64,000 bases of DNA from Vibrio lentus (GCF_030409755.1 NZ_JAUFQE010000001.1:1240001-1304000), one strand, 5' to 3'; shown: positions 16,684 to 26,174, counted from the stretch's first letter. Numbers and translations are program-made. Notes: a model not told the origin generated them from the sequence alone.

Positions 16684-19134
16684 TTACTCCGCCAACTGCT
16701 TCAACAAGAGCTCTGTCGGGCGAACAATCGCGATGATCGATTCGTCGTAGATCTTCGCTGAATCCGACAGTATCGCTTGGTAGGCATTCGCATCTGATGC
16801 TCTAACTTTTTCACTCGCTTGTGCTTTAGCAATCAAGGTTAACGCCAAGTCTGCGACTTCCGCCGTTTTCTCTGCGACAATCACAGTCTCTACCGAAGAC
16901 ACATTACCTGCGAAGACCGTCTCAGCGGCGAGTGCAGCCGCTTTTGCTTGTTGATAATGCTGAGCAAGTTGCTCAAGCGCTTGTTGATTACCCGTCGCGA
17001 CTTCGTTGACCAAATCTTGCATCTCATACACGGCGTAGCTTTCTACTGGCAGCGCATCAACAAAGCGATTTAAGCGCTCGTATTGGCTGTATAAAGTGCC
17101 CTTAGGTTCAGTAGAGTTCCACTTCTCCCAGTTACGTGCATAGTACTGTGCTGGTTCAGTGTATTTCGCAAGCACGCGCAGGTCGTGAATATCTTGGCCT
17201 TTGGCAATACGTTTTAACAACATATCAGCATCCGCATGATGACGAAGTCCAACCGACACTTCAGACCATGTATCCATCGCTTTCATACGCTTGTACATGC
17301 TGCGCTCGTCGGTCAACTCCGCATCTGACCAGAACCGCTCTGCAATCGCATAGCTGCGTGGCCATAGGTAGTTTTCGACTGTGAGGCTATCTTTATTTTC
17401 TAGCCACATGGTGATCTCGCCGCCCAAGATAAGCTCTTTTTCTTTATCCGTTAATTCTGCTGGGTAACCACCATTTGGTTCAGGAATCACGCTGCCTTCA
17501 ACATCACTGCTCGCAATCACTTCACCTGTGGTTGGCCAACGCACGTTACCAATTAACTGATAACTGCCTTCTGCAAAACCCTTTGGATTCAGGTTTAGGT
17601 TGAATTCGGTGTACGACATGAAGTTATCGAAGTGGCCAACGAAGGTTTTACCCGGCACATAATCAAGGATGTAAATCTCTTCACGAGACTTGCCGTTATA
17701 ATCACTGAATGCGCGGAAAGTACCATCTTTCGCTTCAATGATGGTCAGTGTTCCCTTACGTGGGCCGCCTTTTGAACGTGGCTTCTGCCATTGATACGTC
17801 ACGAACTTTTCGCCGCTGTGCAGCTTATCGTCAACCGTGATGCCAGTTGGCATTGGGTCATTGCGATAGTGGTAGCTAGTCGGCTGAGGCTGGTCTAGGT
17901 AGTAACCCGTAGAAAGAATACCTGGGTAGCCCTCTTTCGCCGCACGACCAATGCTGTCGTGCCCTTGCCAGCTTTGAATCACAATGGAAGTCGGCAGATC
18001 TTTATGCCAAATCTCATCCCAACCGGTCATCTTCTTACCGCGCTCTTCGAGCATCTTCTCAACTTTTACATTGAGGTAAGACTGCAGACCACGCTCGCCA
18101 TCGATATTGTTCTCTTCAATGAACTGTTGGTGCTTTTCGCTGTTTTTCCATTGCGCATAGTTCGGCTCATCGCCACCGATATGAAAGTACTCATCAGGGA
18201 ACAGCTCGGTCACTTCGTCAAACACGTCACCTAGCATCTCGTAGACTTCTGGGTTCAGTGGATCCATGAGAGGTTCAAACACGCCCCAGCCTCTTTCTTG
18301 CTCGTAGTTTTGCCCTTCACCGCCCGACATCAAACGCGGGTAAGCGTGAGCCACGGCAGAAGAGTGACCCGGAAGAGAGACCTCAGGAATCACACGAATA
18401 CCAAGATTACGCGCGTATTCAACTAGGTAGCGAACTTGGTCTTTGGTGTAGTAATTACCATCAGCGGTTTCAGACCACAGACGCGGCCAAGATTCCGTTT
18501 GAATGCGAATGCCTTGGTCGTCCCAGAAGTGCCAATGGAACACATTCATCTTCGCCGACGCCATCGCATCTAACTGACGAATCAGCACATCGAATTCAAT
18601 GAAGTGACGTGAAGTATCGTAAGAAACACCACGCCAGCGGAAGCGAGGCTCATCGATTATCATAACGGCAGGAATATGGTAGCCAGCCGCCGTGGTTTCA
18701 ACGAGCTGTAAAAGGGTTTCGATGCCGTGAATAGTGCCGTATGGGCTTGGAGAGCTCAGCGTGATTTGTTCACCCTGAGTGGTAATTTTGTAGGACTCTA
18801 CAGAGTCGATGTTCTGTACTTCAGACTTTGGCGCCGCATCGATATCTATGATCAGGCTCGCTTCGTCTGCACTATCCGCCTGCCAATTTAGAATCGGCAC
18901 ACCCGTCTGACGCTCAAGGCGATCAATAAAGCGTTTCGCCGTGTATTCAACACGGTCAGAGTTAAAGCCTTTGATGTAAACCTTGAAGTTACCGTCGACC
19001 TTAACTTGCCCAGCTTGCAGCTCGACCGTTTGTGGGTACGGCATTAAATTTAGATCGGTATTTGGAGCCATGGCTAACGCCATTGGGGACACTACTGAAC
19101 CTGAAATCAATAGGGATAATATAGTTTTTTTCAT
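16684..19134 (-). CDS. Beta-N-acetylhexosaminidase / chitobiase (GH20)
   Basis: 816 residues with a signal peptide (cleavage near MALA/MA), so periplasmic, outer-membrane or secreted. A GH20b-type N-terminal domain (about 25-150) is followed by the GH20 barrel (FRWRGVSYDTSRHF onwards). The catalytic pair Asp322-Glu323 lies in HIGGDEP: Asp orients the substrate acetamido group and Glu is the acid. It removes terminal N-acetylhexosamine from chitobiose and similar sugars. Gene order on the same strand (aldolase, KDG kinase, symporter, RidA, deacetylase upstream) suggests that it releases GlcNAc and N-acetylglucosaminate from oxidised chitobiose. The leader carries an unusual 13-bp inverted repeat. 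Confidence 0.92.
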   Translation of the reverse strand: MKKTILSLLISGSVVSPMALAMAPNTDLNLMPYPQTVELQAGQVKVDGNFKVYIKGFNSDRVEYTAKRFIDRLERQTGVPILNWQADSADEASLIIDIDAAPKSEVQNIDSVESYKITTQGEQITLSSPSPYGTIHGIETLLQLVETTAAGYHIPAVMIIDEPRFRWRGVSYDTSRHFIEFDVLIRQLDAMASAKMNVFHWHFWDDQGIRIQTESWPRLWSETADGNYYTKDQVRYLVEYARNLGIRVIPEVSLPGHSSAVAHAYPRLMSGGEGQNYEQERGWGVFEPLMDPLNPEVYEMLGDVFDEVTELFPDEYFHIGGDEPNYAQWKNSEKHQQFIEENNIDGERGLQSYLNVKVEKMLEERGKKMTGWDEIWHKDLPTSIVIQSWQGHDSIGRAAKEGYPGILSTGYYLDQPQPTSYHYRNDPMPTGITVDDKLHSGEKFVTYQWQKPRSKGGPRKGTLTIIEAKDGTFRAFSDYNGKSREEIYILDYVPGKTFVGHFDNFMSYTEFNLNLNPKGFAEGSYQLIGNVRWPTTGEVIASSDVEGSVIPEPNGGYPAELTDKEKELILGGEITMWLENKDSLTVENYLWPRSYAIAERFWSDAELTDERSMYKRMKAMDTWSEVSVGLRHHADADMLLKRIAKGQDIHDLRVLAKYTEPAQYYARNWEKWNSTEPKGTLYSQYERLNRFVDALPVESYAVYEMQDLVNEVATGNQQALEQLAQHYQQAKAAALAAETVFAGNVSSVETVIVAEKTAEVADLALTLIAKAQASEKVRASDANAYQAILSDSAKIYDESIIAIVRPTELLLKQLAE

Positions 19135-19157
19135 TATTAGATTTCCTATATAAATAC

Positions 19158-19199
19158 GGTTCTGTTTTGTTTATCGGAGGCGATTCACAAAACAGAACC
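19158..19199. repeat. 13-bp perfect inverted repeat in the leader of the GH20 gene
   Basis: GGTTCTGTTTTGT and its exact complement flank a 16-base spacer, 24-65 bases upstream of the hexosaminidase start. No T run follows on either strand. It may form an RNA hairpin in the leader, weakly terminate the upstream eda transcript, or bind a regulator. Confidence 0.6.
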
Positions 19200-19299
19200 A
19201 TCAGCCACTGCTGTTGCTCGTTATCTCTGATTCGAAAGCTTGTTCTCACTAGTTAAAAAAAATTGTTGCGAGCTTCAAGCTTATCGTTAGGTCAAAAAC

Positions 19300-19935
19300 T
19301 TATTGCTCGTTAACAAGAGCGACCGCTTCACGAACCAATACTGCAATCTCATCCCATTGCTCGTTCTCGATCATTTTTGGCGACACCATCCAAGTACCAC
19401 CACAGCACACCACACGCTCCACAGCTAGGTAGTCATTGACGTTGTGTTTACCGATACCGCCCGTTGGCATTAAAGACACATCAACGTATGGCGCTAGTAG
19501 AGACTTCACCATGTTGATGCCACCAGACGCTTCTGCAGGGAAGAACTTCAAGAAGTTAAGACCAAGCTCTAGCGCTTGCTCAACTTGGCTTGGGTTGTTT
19601 ACGCCCGGAACAATTGGCATGCCGATTTCTTGGCAACGTTTTACGGTGTTTGGATTCAGGCCCGGAGCCACGATGAATTCACTGCCCGACTCTTTCGCAA
19701 GGTCGATCTGCGCTGGCGTTAATACTGTGCCAGCACCGATACACATTTCTGGATACGCATCGCGCATCGCACGAATCGCGTCTGCTGCCGCTTCAGTACG
19801 GAATGTGACTTCAGCCACTGGCAGGCCGTTTTCTACCAACACTTTTGCCAGTGGAATCGCGTGTTCAACCTTGTTGATTTGGATAACTGGGATAACTTTG
19901 AATTGCTTAAGTTTGTTGATCATTTCTTGAGACAT
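19300..19935 (-). CDS. eda: 2-keto-3-deoxy-6-phosphogluconate aldolase
   Basis: Cleaves KDPG to pyruvate and glyceraldehyde 3-phosphate, the last step of Entner-Doudoroff routes. 211 residues, the normal length. The Schiff-base lysine is Lys130 (NFLKFFPAE) and the catalytic Glu42 lies in VAEVTFRT; GAGTVLT and PTGGI phosphate-binding motifs are present. Its start is 24 bases after the KDG kinase stop, with an AGCGGA site, so the two are co-transcribed. In this cluster it takes KDPG from an amino-sugar acid. KHG aldolase activity is also possible, as in other Eda proteins. Confidence 0.93.
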   Translation of the reverse strand: MSQEMINKLKQFKVIPVIQINKVEHAIPLAKVLVENGLPVAEVTFRTEAAADAIRAMRDAYPEMCIGAGTVLTPAQIDLAKESGSEFIVAPGLNPNTVKRCQEIGMPIVPGVNNPSQVEQALELGLNFLKFFPAEASGGINMVKSLLAPYVDVSLMPTGGIGKHNVNDYLAVERVVCCGGTWMVSPKMIENEQWDEIAVLVREAVALVNEQ

Positions 19936-19959
19936 AATAATTCCGCTTTTTATTTTATT

Positions 19960-20907
19960 TTATTTTTTAATCAGTTGGCTCGTAGCGCTCACGGGGATGA
20001 TTGCGCCAGAGTATTGAATAACGATTGAAGCCAGTTGGTGGCCAAGTTCGGCTGCGTCGGTGGCGCTCTCGCCAGTAAGACGCGCAGCTAAATAACCCGC
20101 GGCGAATGAATCGCCCGCCGCGCAGGTGTCGACCACGTTAGAAACACGAGTCGCTGAGACATAATTCTCAACAATGTTGCCCTGTTCAACTTGAACAATC
20201 TTGCATGGCTCGCAGCCACGTTTGATGACGATCTCTTGGCAACCCAAACGAAGGCAGCGTTGTTGAACGCTCTCTGAGTTCCCCCAGACAAGTAGATCGT
20301 CGTCTTCGGTAATCAAGGCGATGTCCACCAGCGGCAGTAACTTGGCATACCAATGTCGAGCTTGCTCGGTGCTCCAAAGTTGCGGGCGATAGTTATTATC
20401 AAAAATCACCTTGCCGCCTTGGTTTGAGAACACGCTAATGGCTTTGAATAAACGCTCGCGAGAGGCGTCATCCAAGATCGCGATACTGATACCGCTGATG
20501 TAAATCGCATCGACTTGTTTCTCGGTCAGAGCGATTTCAAGCTTATTCAAGTCATTAACATAGAAGTAAGATTTTACTGCCGCATCGTTGCGCCAGTAAT
20601 GAAAATGTCGCTCACCCGTTTCATCGGTTTCGACCATGTAGAGTCCAGGCAGCTTGTTCGCAATGCGTTCAACGAAATTGGTTTGAATACCTTCGAGCTG
20701 CCAGCTATCAATCATATTTTGAGACAGCTCATCGCTGCCAAGACCTGTCGCGTAATGAACAGAGAGGTTTTGATGTTGGGTTAAGCGAGAAAGGTAAAGT
20801 GCGGTATTGAGTGTGTCACCGCCGAATTTTTTGGTTAATGGAGAGCCGCTGATTTCGACCATGCACTCGCCAAAGAAAGCAATATTGAAGTTAGAAGATG
20901 CAGGCAT
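19960..20907 (-). CDS. kdgK: 2-keto-3-deoxygluconate kinase (PfkB family)
   Basis: Phosphorylates KDG to KDPG with ATP. 315 residues. PfkB signatures are present: the N-terminal GGDTLNTALYLSRL sugar-binding helix and the C-terminal DTCAAGDSFAAGY with catalytic base Asp266. The ribosome site AGGATC lies seven bases before the ATG. It is directly upstream of eda and downstream of the sodium symporter gene, on the same strand. PfkB kinases vary in substrate; KDG is assigned from the FGECMVEIS start typical of KdgK and from the neighbouring aldolase. Confidence 0.88.
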   Translation of the reverse strand: MPASSNFNIAFFGECMVEISGSPLTKKFGGDTLNTALYLSRLTQHQNLSVHYATGLGSDELSQNMIDSWQLEGIQTNFVERIANKLPGLYMVETDETGERHFHYWRNDAAVKSYFYVNDLNKLEIALTEKQVDAIYISGISIAILDDASRERLFKAISVFSNQGGKVIFDNNYRPQLWSTEQARHWYAKLLPLVDIALITEDDDLLVWGNSESVQQRCLRLGCQEIVIKRGCEPCKIVQVEQGNIVENYVSATRVSNVVDTCAAGDSFAAGYLAARLTGESATDAAELGHQLASIVIQYSGAIIPVSATSQLIKK

Positions 20908-21037
20908 AGCAGATCCTAAAATAGAGAAATAAATGGGGAAGAAGGCCCTACCGAGAAGCAGAGCCTGAGCTAGCTAAACCACTCCACAACTTGTTGTACT
21001 GAATTTGTTGTACTAACTCGCTGTGGAGCGTTTTAGA

Positions 21038-22552
21038 TTAGCTTGTTTGATTTGCAGGACGTTGAGAAGACGCGTCTTCTTCAAGCACACCTGAGTCTGA
21101 TAATTCCATTTCCATCAGAGCGCGCTCGTCATCAAGAATTGCTTTCGCCATTTCTGGTGTTACTTGATTAGCCGGAGTACATAGGCTTACCAGCACACCA
21201 GCAGTTAGAGCCACTAGACAAGAAGGAATCACAGGGTTGCCCCAGAAAGCCGTGTAGTCTGCGTTTAGCATTACGACAAATGAAGCCACAGATGCACCCG
21301 CTAGCGTAGCAAGAGCACCCTGCCAGTTGTAACGTTTCCAGAATCGACCCAACATACCGCACACAAACATGCCCGACATTACGGTTGAAATCATTTTCGT
21401 GATGTAGCCAATGATGTCGTTTGACGTTAGTGCGAACAACAGTGCAAAACCAATCACCACAATCAATGCCAAGCGAGAATAGTTCACCATTGACTCTTTG
21501 TTCGGTACGCGGCCAGTGAACATCACGTAAACATCACGAAGTAGGATAGAAACACCTGCTATCGCATCTGAACTTGCGCTCGACATGGTTGCAGAAAGAC
21601 CCGCGATAAGAACAATCATGCCAACGCCAACCGGAAGAACCGTTGCAGCAACATAAGGGAACGAGTAGTTCGCGTTATCCAATGATGGGTCAATGGCATG
21701 TGCTGCCATACCGATGATTGCAGGGATGATTGAGAAGAAAAGGTACAACACACCCGATGCAACAAATGAGCGACGAACGGTTGATACGTCTTTACCCGAG
21801 TAGATACGTTGACGGAATGAAGGCGTCGCCAGTACACCCACGCCGATAACCACAGCCAGAGACACAGCAGGCAGAAGGCCCAGTTTATCGATTGCTAAAA
21901 AGCTTGTAGCAGCAGGGTCCATCGCAGCGTAAAGGTTATCCATGCCGCCGATGTAATCAACTGACATTACCGCCATCAAAATGAAGCCAGCAAAAAGGAT
22001 GATAGCTTGAATGGTATCGGTCCACACAACCGCCGTGTAACCACCGATCACCACGTAAATAGTGAATGCCGCAGCAATAATGATTTTCGCTAGGTTGAGA
22101 TCGATGTCTGCAATCCACGCTAAGTACATGCCACCCCCCAGAATGTGAGCGCCTAACCAACCAATTGAAGCGACAAAGATCAGTACACCTACAACGTTTT
22201 TCACGATGCGGTTAGCGCCAACATAGTAAGCCAGCTCTTCACTCATGGTCATGAAGTTCAGTTTACGAACCGGAGCAAACCAAAGTGCAAGTAATAGGAT
22301 GCCTATCGCACCACCAATGCCGTACAGAGCACCTGCCCAGCCATTTGCGTAGCCGAAGCCAACCGCACCCATACTTGAACCCGTACCGACCATCGTCGCT
22401 ACTGTTGTACCAAGTACTAAGAACATAGGTAGGCCACGGCCACCTAATAAGAAATCTTCGCCAGATTTTTGATTACGCGAGACAAACCAGCCTAACCAAA
22501 TTAAAAAACATACGTACACGCCGAAGCCTGTAAGAAAAAGTGTGCTGTTCAT
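21038..22552 (-). CDS. Sodium:solute symporter (SSS family), probable amino-sugar acid importer
   Basis: 504 residues with about 13 transmembrane helices and SSS family features (GRGLPMFLVLGTTVATMVGTGSSMG, GGYTAVVWTDTIQ, LSATMSSASSDAIAG). A cytoplasmic acidic tail follows the last helix. It should carry a small organic solute into the cell with sodium. The ribosome site AGAGG is nine bases before the start. Position between RidA and KDG kinase genes in a deacetylase/ammonia-lyase cluster suggests N-acetylglucosaminate or a related sugar acid; the sequence alone does not give the substrate. Confidence 0.88.
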   Translation of the reverse strand: MNSTLFLTGFGVYVCFLIWLGWFVSRNQKSGEDFLLGGRGLPMFLVLGTTVATMVGTGSSMGAVGFGYANGWAGALYGIGGAIGILLLALWFAPVRKLNFMTMSEELAYYVGANRIVKNVVGVLIFVASIGWLGAHILGGGMYLAWIADIDLNLAKIIIAAAFTIYVVIGGYTAVVWTDTIQAIILFAGFILMAVMSVDYIGGMDNLYAAMDPAATSFLAIDKLGLLPAVSLAVVIGVGVLATPSFRQRIYSGKDVSTVRRSFVASGVLYLFFSIIPAIIGMAAHAIDPSLDNANYSFPYVAATVLPVGVGMIVLIAGLSATMSSASSDAIAGVSILLRDVYVMFTGRVPNKESMVNYSRLALIVVIGFALLFALTSNDIIGYITKMISTVMSGMFVCGMLGRFWKRYNWQGALATLAGASVASFVVMLNADYTAFWGNPVIPSCLVALTAGVLVSLCTPANQVTPEMAKAILDDERALMEMELSDSGVLEEDASSQRPANQTS

Positions 22553-22757
22553 TTGACACCTCTCAGTGAAATATTGAGTTCATTCTTGAACTTTATTTAT
22601 GATTCATTCATTTTATATTTCATATAATTACTTTATTGATTTTATCTTTTTTAATTAAAGTAATTTTTATAAATGTAGGGGGAGAGTATTAAAGGATAAT
22701 AACAGGGATGACTAACCCCTAATACTCTCTAAGTAGGTAATTGTGATTAGGTTATTA

Positions 22758-23150
22758 CTATCCGCGATCGGCGCGGTAGCAAGTCACATCTACTTCAACC
22801 TTCACGTCTACAACTAAGTCGCAAACCATGCAGATACGAGCCGGTGGGTTAGCACCGAAGAACTCTTTGAATACCTTATTAAAAGATTGGAAGTAACGAG
22901 AATCCGTTAGCACAACCTTTACGTGCATTACGTCTTCTAGGCCGTAACCCGCTTCAGTCATGATATCGACACAGTTTTGGATCGCTAGGCGAGACTGGTC
23001 AACAATGCCACCCTCAACCACTTCACCATCTGTCATCGGTGTCTGGCCAGAAACGTATAGGAAACCACCTGCTTCAGTTGCACGTGCAAATGGTAAATGT
23101 TGTCCGCCTGTACCTGTACCGCCTTCAACACCGTAACGTTTAATAGTCAT
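22758..23150 (-). CDS. RidA family enamine/imine deaminase
   Basis: 130 residues. RidA proteins hydrolyse reactive enamines and imines released by PLP enzymes. The invariant arginine is in NPPARICM, and the motif YVSGQTPM and a C-terminal DVTCYR match the family. Ribosome site GGAG is good. Its place beside a PLP ammonia-lyase candidate makes sense: loss of ammonia from an amino-sugar acid passes through an enamine that RidA could hydrolyse to the keto acid. This is a divergent member and probably pathway-specific rather than the housekeeping copy. Confidence 0.87.
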   Translation of the reverse strand: MTIKRYGVEGGTGTGGQHLPFARATEAGGFLYVSGQTPMTDGEVVEGGIVDQSRLAIQNCVDIMTEAGYGLEDVMHVKVVLTDSRYFQSFNKVFKEFFGANPPARICMVCDLVVDVKVEVDVTCYRADRG

Positions 23151-23289
23151 TTTTTAACTCCACTTATTTATAGATAATATTGGGTTTATAGATAACATTG
23201 GCTTTATAGATAAAACAGTTTCTATTCCAATATATTTAAATTAATTCGCCGTTTTTATAATCATCTGAATTTAATAAATAATTTAAATT

Positions 23290-24723
23290 CTAGTTTCGGT
23301 AAATAAAAACGCCTGAACGATTATTTCTTACTTTTCCTTGCTGGTAAGTTAACTCACCATTTACAAATACACTTTCTATTCCTTGAGCAACTGAAATAGG
23401 ATTTTCAAATGTTGCTGTGTCTTTAATATTCTTTGGATCAAATAAAACTAAATCGGCAAAGGCACCACAGCGAACTTCGCCTCGGCCCGCTAAGTTGTAA
23501 CGCTGAGCCGACATTCCAGTCATCTTGTGAATCGCTTCTGGCAACGAGAACAGTTTTTCGTCTCGGCAATAGTGACCTAGCACTTTCGGGAAGGTGCCCC
23601 ACAATCTTGGGTGTGGATGCGGGTCATTAGGTAAACCGTCTGAACCGACCATGGTCAGTTTGTATTTCAATACGCGCTTTACGTCGTTCTCATCCATGCA
23701 GTGATAAACCGCGCCCGCTGGTTGAAGCGCTTTTGCTGCGTCCATCAGGGGGAGATTCATTTCATCAGCAATCTGCTTAAGCGTTTTGCCTGCATGTTCT
23801 GGTTTTGCTTCAGACCAAGTGATGAAGATGTCGAAATCGTCAGTCACTTGTTTCAAATCTAATGTTGAAGAGCTCGCTGAGTATGGGTAGCAGTCGCAAG
23901 ACACATCTTGGTGCTCAGAAACCTTGTCCATTAAGTCGAGTACTTCAACGGTTCTACCCCAGTTCCCCGCACCTGCACATTTAAGGTGGGAGATAACAAC
24001 AGGCACTTTCGCGTATTGTCCTGTCTCAAACGCCTCTTCCATCGCGCTTAAGATCTCTTCAAATTCGGTACGCATATGCGTGGTATAGATGCCGCCGTGA
24101 CCAGAAAGCACTTTCGCTAACTGCATCACTTCGTTGGCATTCGCTTGTTTAGCGCTTGAGTAAGCCAAACCCGAGCTCAAACCTAATGCGCCTTGTTCCA
24201 TCGCCAAATCAAGGTTGGTTTGCATCGCTGCGATTTCGTCTTCGCTTGCAGTGCGTTGCAAGTCGTCCATCACTTGGTTACGTAATGTCGTATGGCCAAC
24301 TAACGCTGCGACGTTTACCGCCGGTTGAGCTTGCTCTACCGCTTGTGCATACGCGGCAAAAGTTGGGTATTTAAAGTCAGCTTGTGCGCCTAAAAGATTC
24401 ATTGGGTCAGGTGGATCACCAGCCAAAACGGTTGGTGATGCGCTGATACCACAGTTACCAACAATCACGGTTGTGACACCTTGGCTGATCTTAGGCAGGC
24501 AGTCTGGGTAACGAATTACATTGGTATCGTCATGTGTGTGTACATCGATAAAACCAGGAGCCAATGCTAAGCCTGCTCCCTCAACCAATTGGCCACAATC
24601 TTCATGATCGATTTGACCAATTTCGGCGATTTTTCCATCTCGGATTGCTACATCGGCACAAAACGATTGTTCGCCGGTGCCATCAAACACCTCTACATTT
24701 TTAATTATCGTATCGAACAACAT
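23290..24723 (-). CDS. D-aminoacylase-like amidohydrolase, candidate N-acetylglucosaminate deacetylase
   Basis: 477 residues of the N-acyl-D-amino-acid deacylase branch of the amidohydrolase superfamily. Metal motif HTHDD has His62 and His64; the bridging Cys is in VGNCGIS; later metal histidines are in VVISHLKCAG and YTTHMRTE. The fold is a TIM barrel with a small beta domain made from both ends (MLFDTIIKNVEVFDG start, FADLVLFDPKNIKD near the end). The reaction is hydrolysis of an N-acyl group from a D-amino acid. N-acetyl-D-glucosaminate is a D-amino acid derivative, and the surrounding kdgK, eda, RidA and ammonia-lyase genes fit that substrate. A plain D-aminoacylase is the alternative. 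Confidence 0.82.
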   Translation of the reverse strand: MLFDTIIKNVEVFDGTGEQSFCADVAIRDGKIAEIGQIDHEDCGQLVEGAGLALAPGFIDVHTHDDTNVIRYPDCLPKISQGVTTVIVGNCGISASPTVLAGDPPDPMNLLGAQADFKYPTFAAYAQAVEQAQPAVNVAALVGHTTLRNQVMDDLQRTASEDEIAAMQTNLDLAMEQGALGLSSGLAYSSAKQANANEVMQLAKVLSGHGGIYTTHMRTEFEEILSAMEEAFETGQYAKVPVVISHLKCAGAGNWGRTVEVLDLMDKVSEHQDVSCDCYPYSASSSTLDLKQVTDDFDIFITWSEAKPEHAGKTLKQIADEMNLPLMDAAKALQPAGAVYHCMDENDVKRVLKYKLTMVGSDGLPNDPHPHPRLWGTFPKVLGHYCRDEKLFSLPEAIHKMTGMSAQRYNLAGRGEVRCGAFADLVLFDPKNIKDTATFENPISVAQGIESVFVNGELTYQQGKVRNNRSGVFIYRN

Positions 24724-24816
24724 TTTTCACTCTCTCAATCCACTGTGTTGATGGAGCTATCTTAAAAATTTGGTCGATTGTTTTCAGTGACAAAACACAC
24801 ATAATATTTTAAATTG

Positions 24817-24835
24817 TGTGATAGTTTCTATCACA
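24817..24835. promoter_or_regulatory. 19-bp perfect palindrome, candidate RpiR operator
   Basis: TGTGATAGTTTCTATCACA is a perfect eight-base inverted repeat with a three-base centre. It lies in the 176-bp divergent intergenic region between the deacetylase and the ammonia-lyase genes and so could control both arms. The half-site TGTGA recalls CRP, but the spacing (9 rather than 6) does not fit CRP. The RpiR regulator of this cluster is the likely binder. Confidence 0.6.
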
Positions 24836-24899
24836 AACGATAAGAATGATAGATTTAGACATAATAAAACAACAACTTACATCATGTTAGGAATCAGAA

Positions 24900-26174
24900 A
24901 TGAAAAATAACCCTGCACTCGAAAATGTTAGAAAGTATCAAAAAGAAGGTTTTATCTTGACTGAAAAAGGCCAAAAAGGGAGAGCGGTATCACAATCTGA
25001 GAACGGTGTTTATCGACTGATTGATGAAGATGTTTCGCTCCCGGTTGCGGTTATCAAGCAATCAGCTTTAACCAATAACCTAAATTGGATGCAATCATTC
25101 GCCGATCACCATCAGGTTAAATTGTCGCCACATGGCAAAACTTCAATGACACCTGATTTCTTCCGTCAACAGCTAGAAAATGACGCTTGGGGTATCACGG
25201 TAGCAACGCCTGCACAAGCAGAAGTTGCCGCTATGGCAGGTGCAAAACGCATCATCATGGCCAACCAATTGGTGGGTAAAACCAACATGGCGATCGTTGA
25301 ACAGCTGATCAGTGAGTTTGATGTCGACTTTTACTGTTGTGTGGATTCTTCGGTAAACGTGCAGCAACTTAGCCAGTATTTCGCTAATACACAGCAGACG
25401 CTAAAAGTACTGATCGAGTTTGGTGTACCGGGCGGTCGCTGTGGCTGTCGTTCACCGCAAGATGTTCTAGAACTGGCTCAATTCATCCAAGACACACCTA
25501 CCCTTTCGCTCGCGGGTATTGAGGTTTACGAGGGTGTGATTCACGGTGACAATGCAGAACAAGACATTCGTACCTTCTTGAAACAGGCACTGACTTCGGT
25601 CGAAATCCTCGCATCAGATGGCCTAATTGCAGGGCAACCTATCATCACGGGTGCCGGCTCTGCTTGGTATGACGTGGTTGCAGAATGTTTAGCGAACCTA
25701 ACCGATTACTTGGCGATCATCCGCCCGGGCTGTTACGCGATTCACGACACAGGCATTTACCTAGACGCGCAAAGCAAGGTGTTGCAACGCGCCCAAGTAA
25801 ACCAAGGTTACGCTTGCGAATTGGGTGGCGATTTAGAATCGGCACTTGAGGTATGGGCGTATGTAATCTCTCGTCCGGAACCAACAAAGTTAGTGGTTGG
25901 GCTAGGCAAGCGTGATGTGGCCTTTGATGCAGGTTTACCGATTGCCGAGCGCGGCTATCGCAACGGCGAAGCAATCTCAGTGAAAGGCTTAACCTCTACT
26001 GCGGTGATGGATCAACATACCTTTGTTGAAACCGATGGTTCTTCTGAGATTGAAGTGGGCGACATGATTGCTTTCTCGACCTCACACCCGTGTTTAACCT
26101 TCGACAAATGGCGCTACATTGCCATCAGCGATGACGACCATCAGGTAACAAACTGGGTGGAAACCTGTTTCTAG
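24900..26174 (+). CDS. PLP-dependent D-threonine-aldolase/D-serine-dehydratase-like enzyme, candidate D-glucosaminate ammonia-lyase
   Basis: 424 residues of the fold-type III PLP family (alanine-racemase-like barrel plus beta domain). The PLP lysine is Lys80 in SPHGKTSMTP. The C-terminal metal site is His396-Pro-Cys398 (TSHPCLTF); zinc D-serine dehydratases have HxC where aldolases have HxD, so a beta-elimination (ammonia-lyase) reaction is favoured. In the cluster it would turn D-glucosaminate into 2-keto-3-deoxygluconate and ammonia. It is divergent from the deacetylase and followed by the RpiR gene on the same strand. Ribosome site TTAGGA is clear. D-serine or D-threonine as substrate cannot be excluded. 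Confidence 0.82.
   Translation: MKNNPALENVRKYQKEGFILTEKGQKGRAVSQSENGVYRLIDEDVSLPVAVIKQSALTNNLNWMQSFADHHQVKLSPHGKTSMTPDFFRQQLENDAWGITVATPAQAEVAAMAGAKRIIMANQLVGKTNMAIVEQLISEFDVDFYCCVDSSVNVQQLSQYFANTQQTLKVLIEFGVPGGRCGCRSPQDVLELAQFIQDTPTLSLAGIEVYEGVIHGDNAEQDIRTFLKQALTSVEILASDGLIAGQPIITGAGSAWYDVVAECLANLTDYLAIIRPGCYAIHDTGIYLDAQSKVLQRAQVNQGYACELGGDLESALEVWAYVISRPEPTKLVVGLGKRDVAFDAGLPIAERGYRNGEAISVKGLTSTAVMDQHTFVETDGSSEIEVGDMIAFSTSHPCLTFDKWRYIAISDDDHQVTNWVETCF

Noticed and set aside
22683..22728. Ten-base inverted repeat (GAGAGTATTA / TAATACTCTC) downstream of the RidA gene as a terminator
   Set aside because: The loop is about 28 bases long and no T run follows on the minus strand, so a terminator is not supported; it may be a chance or regulatory repeat.
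24817..24835. CRP site (TGTGA...TCACA)
   Set aside because: The half-sites are right but the spacer is nine bases instead of six, so a CRP dimer would not fit. Kept as an operator candidate for the RpiR protein.
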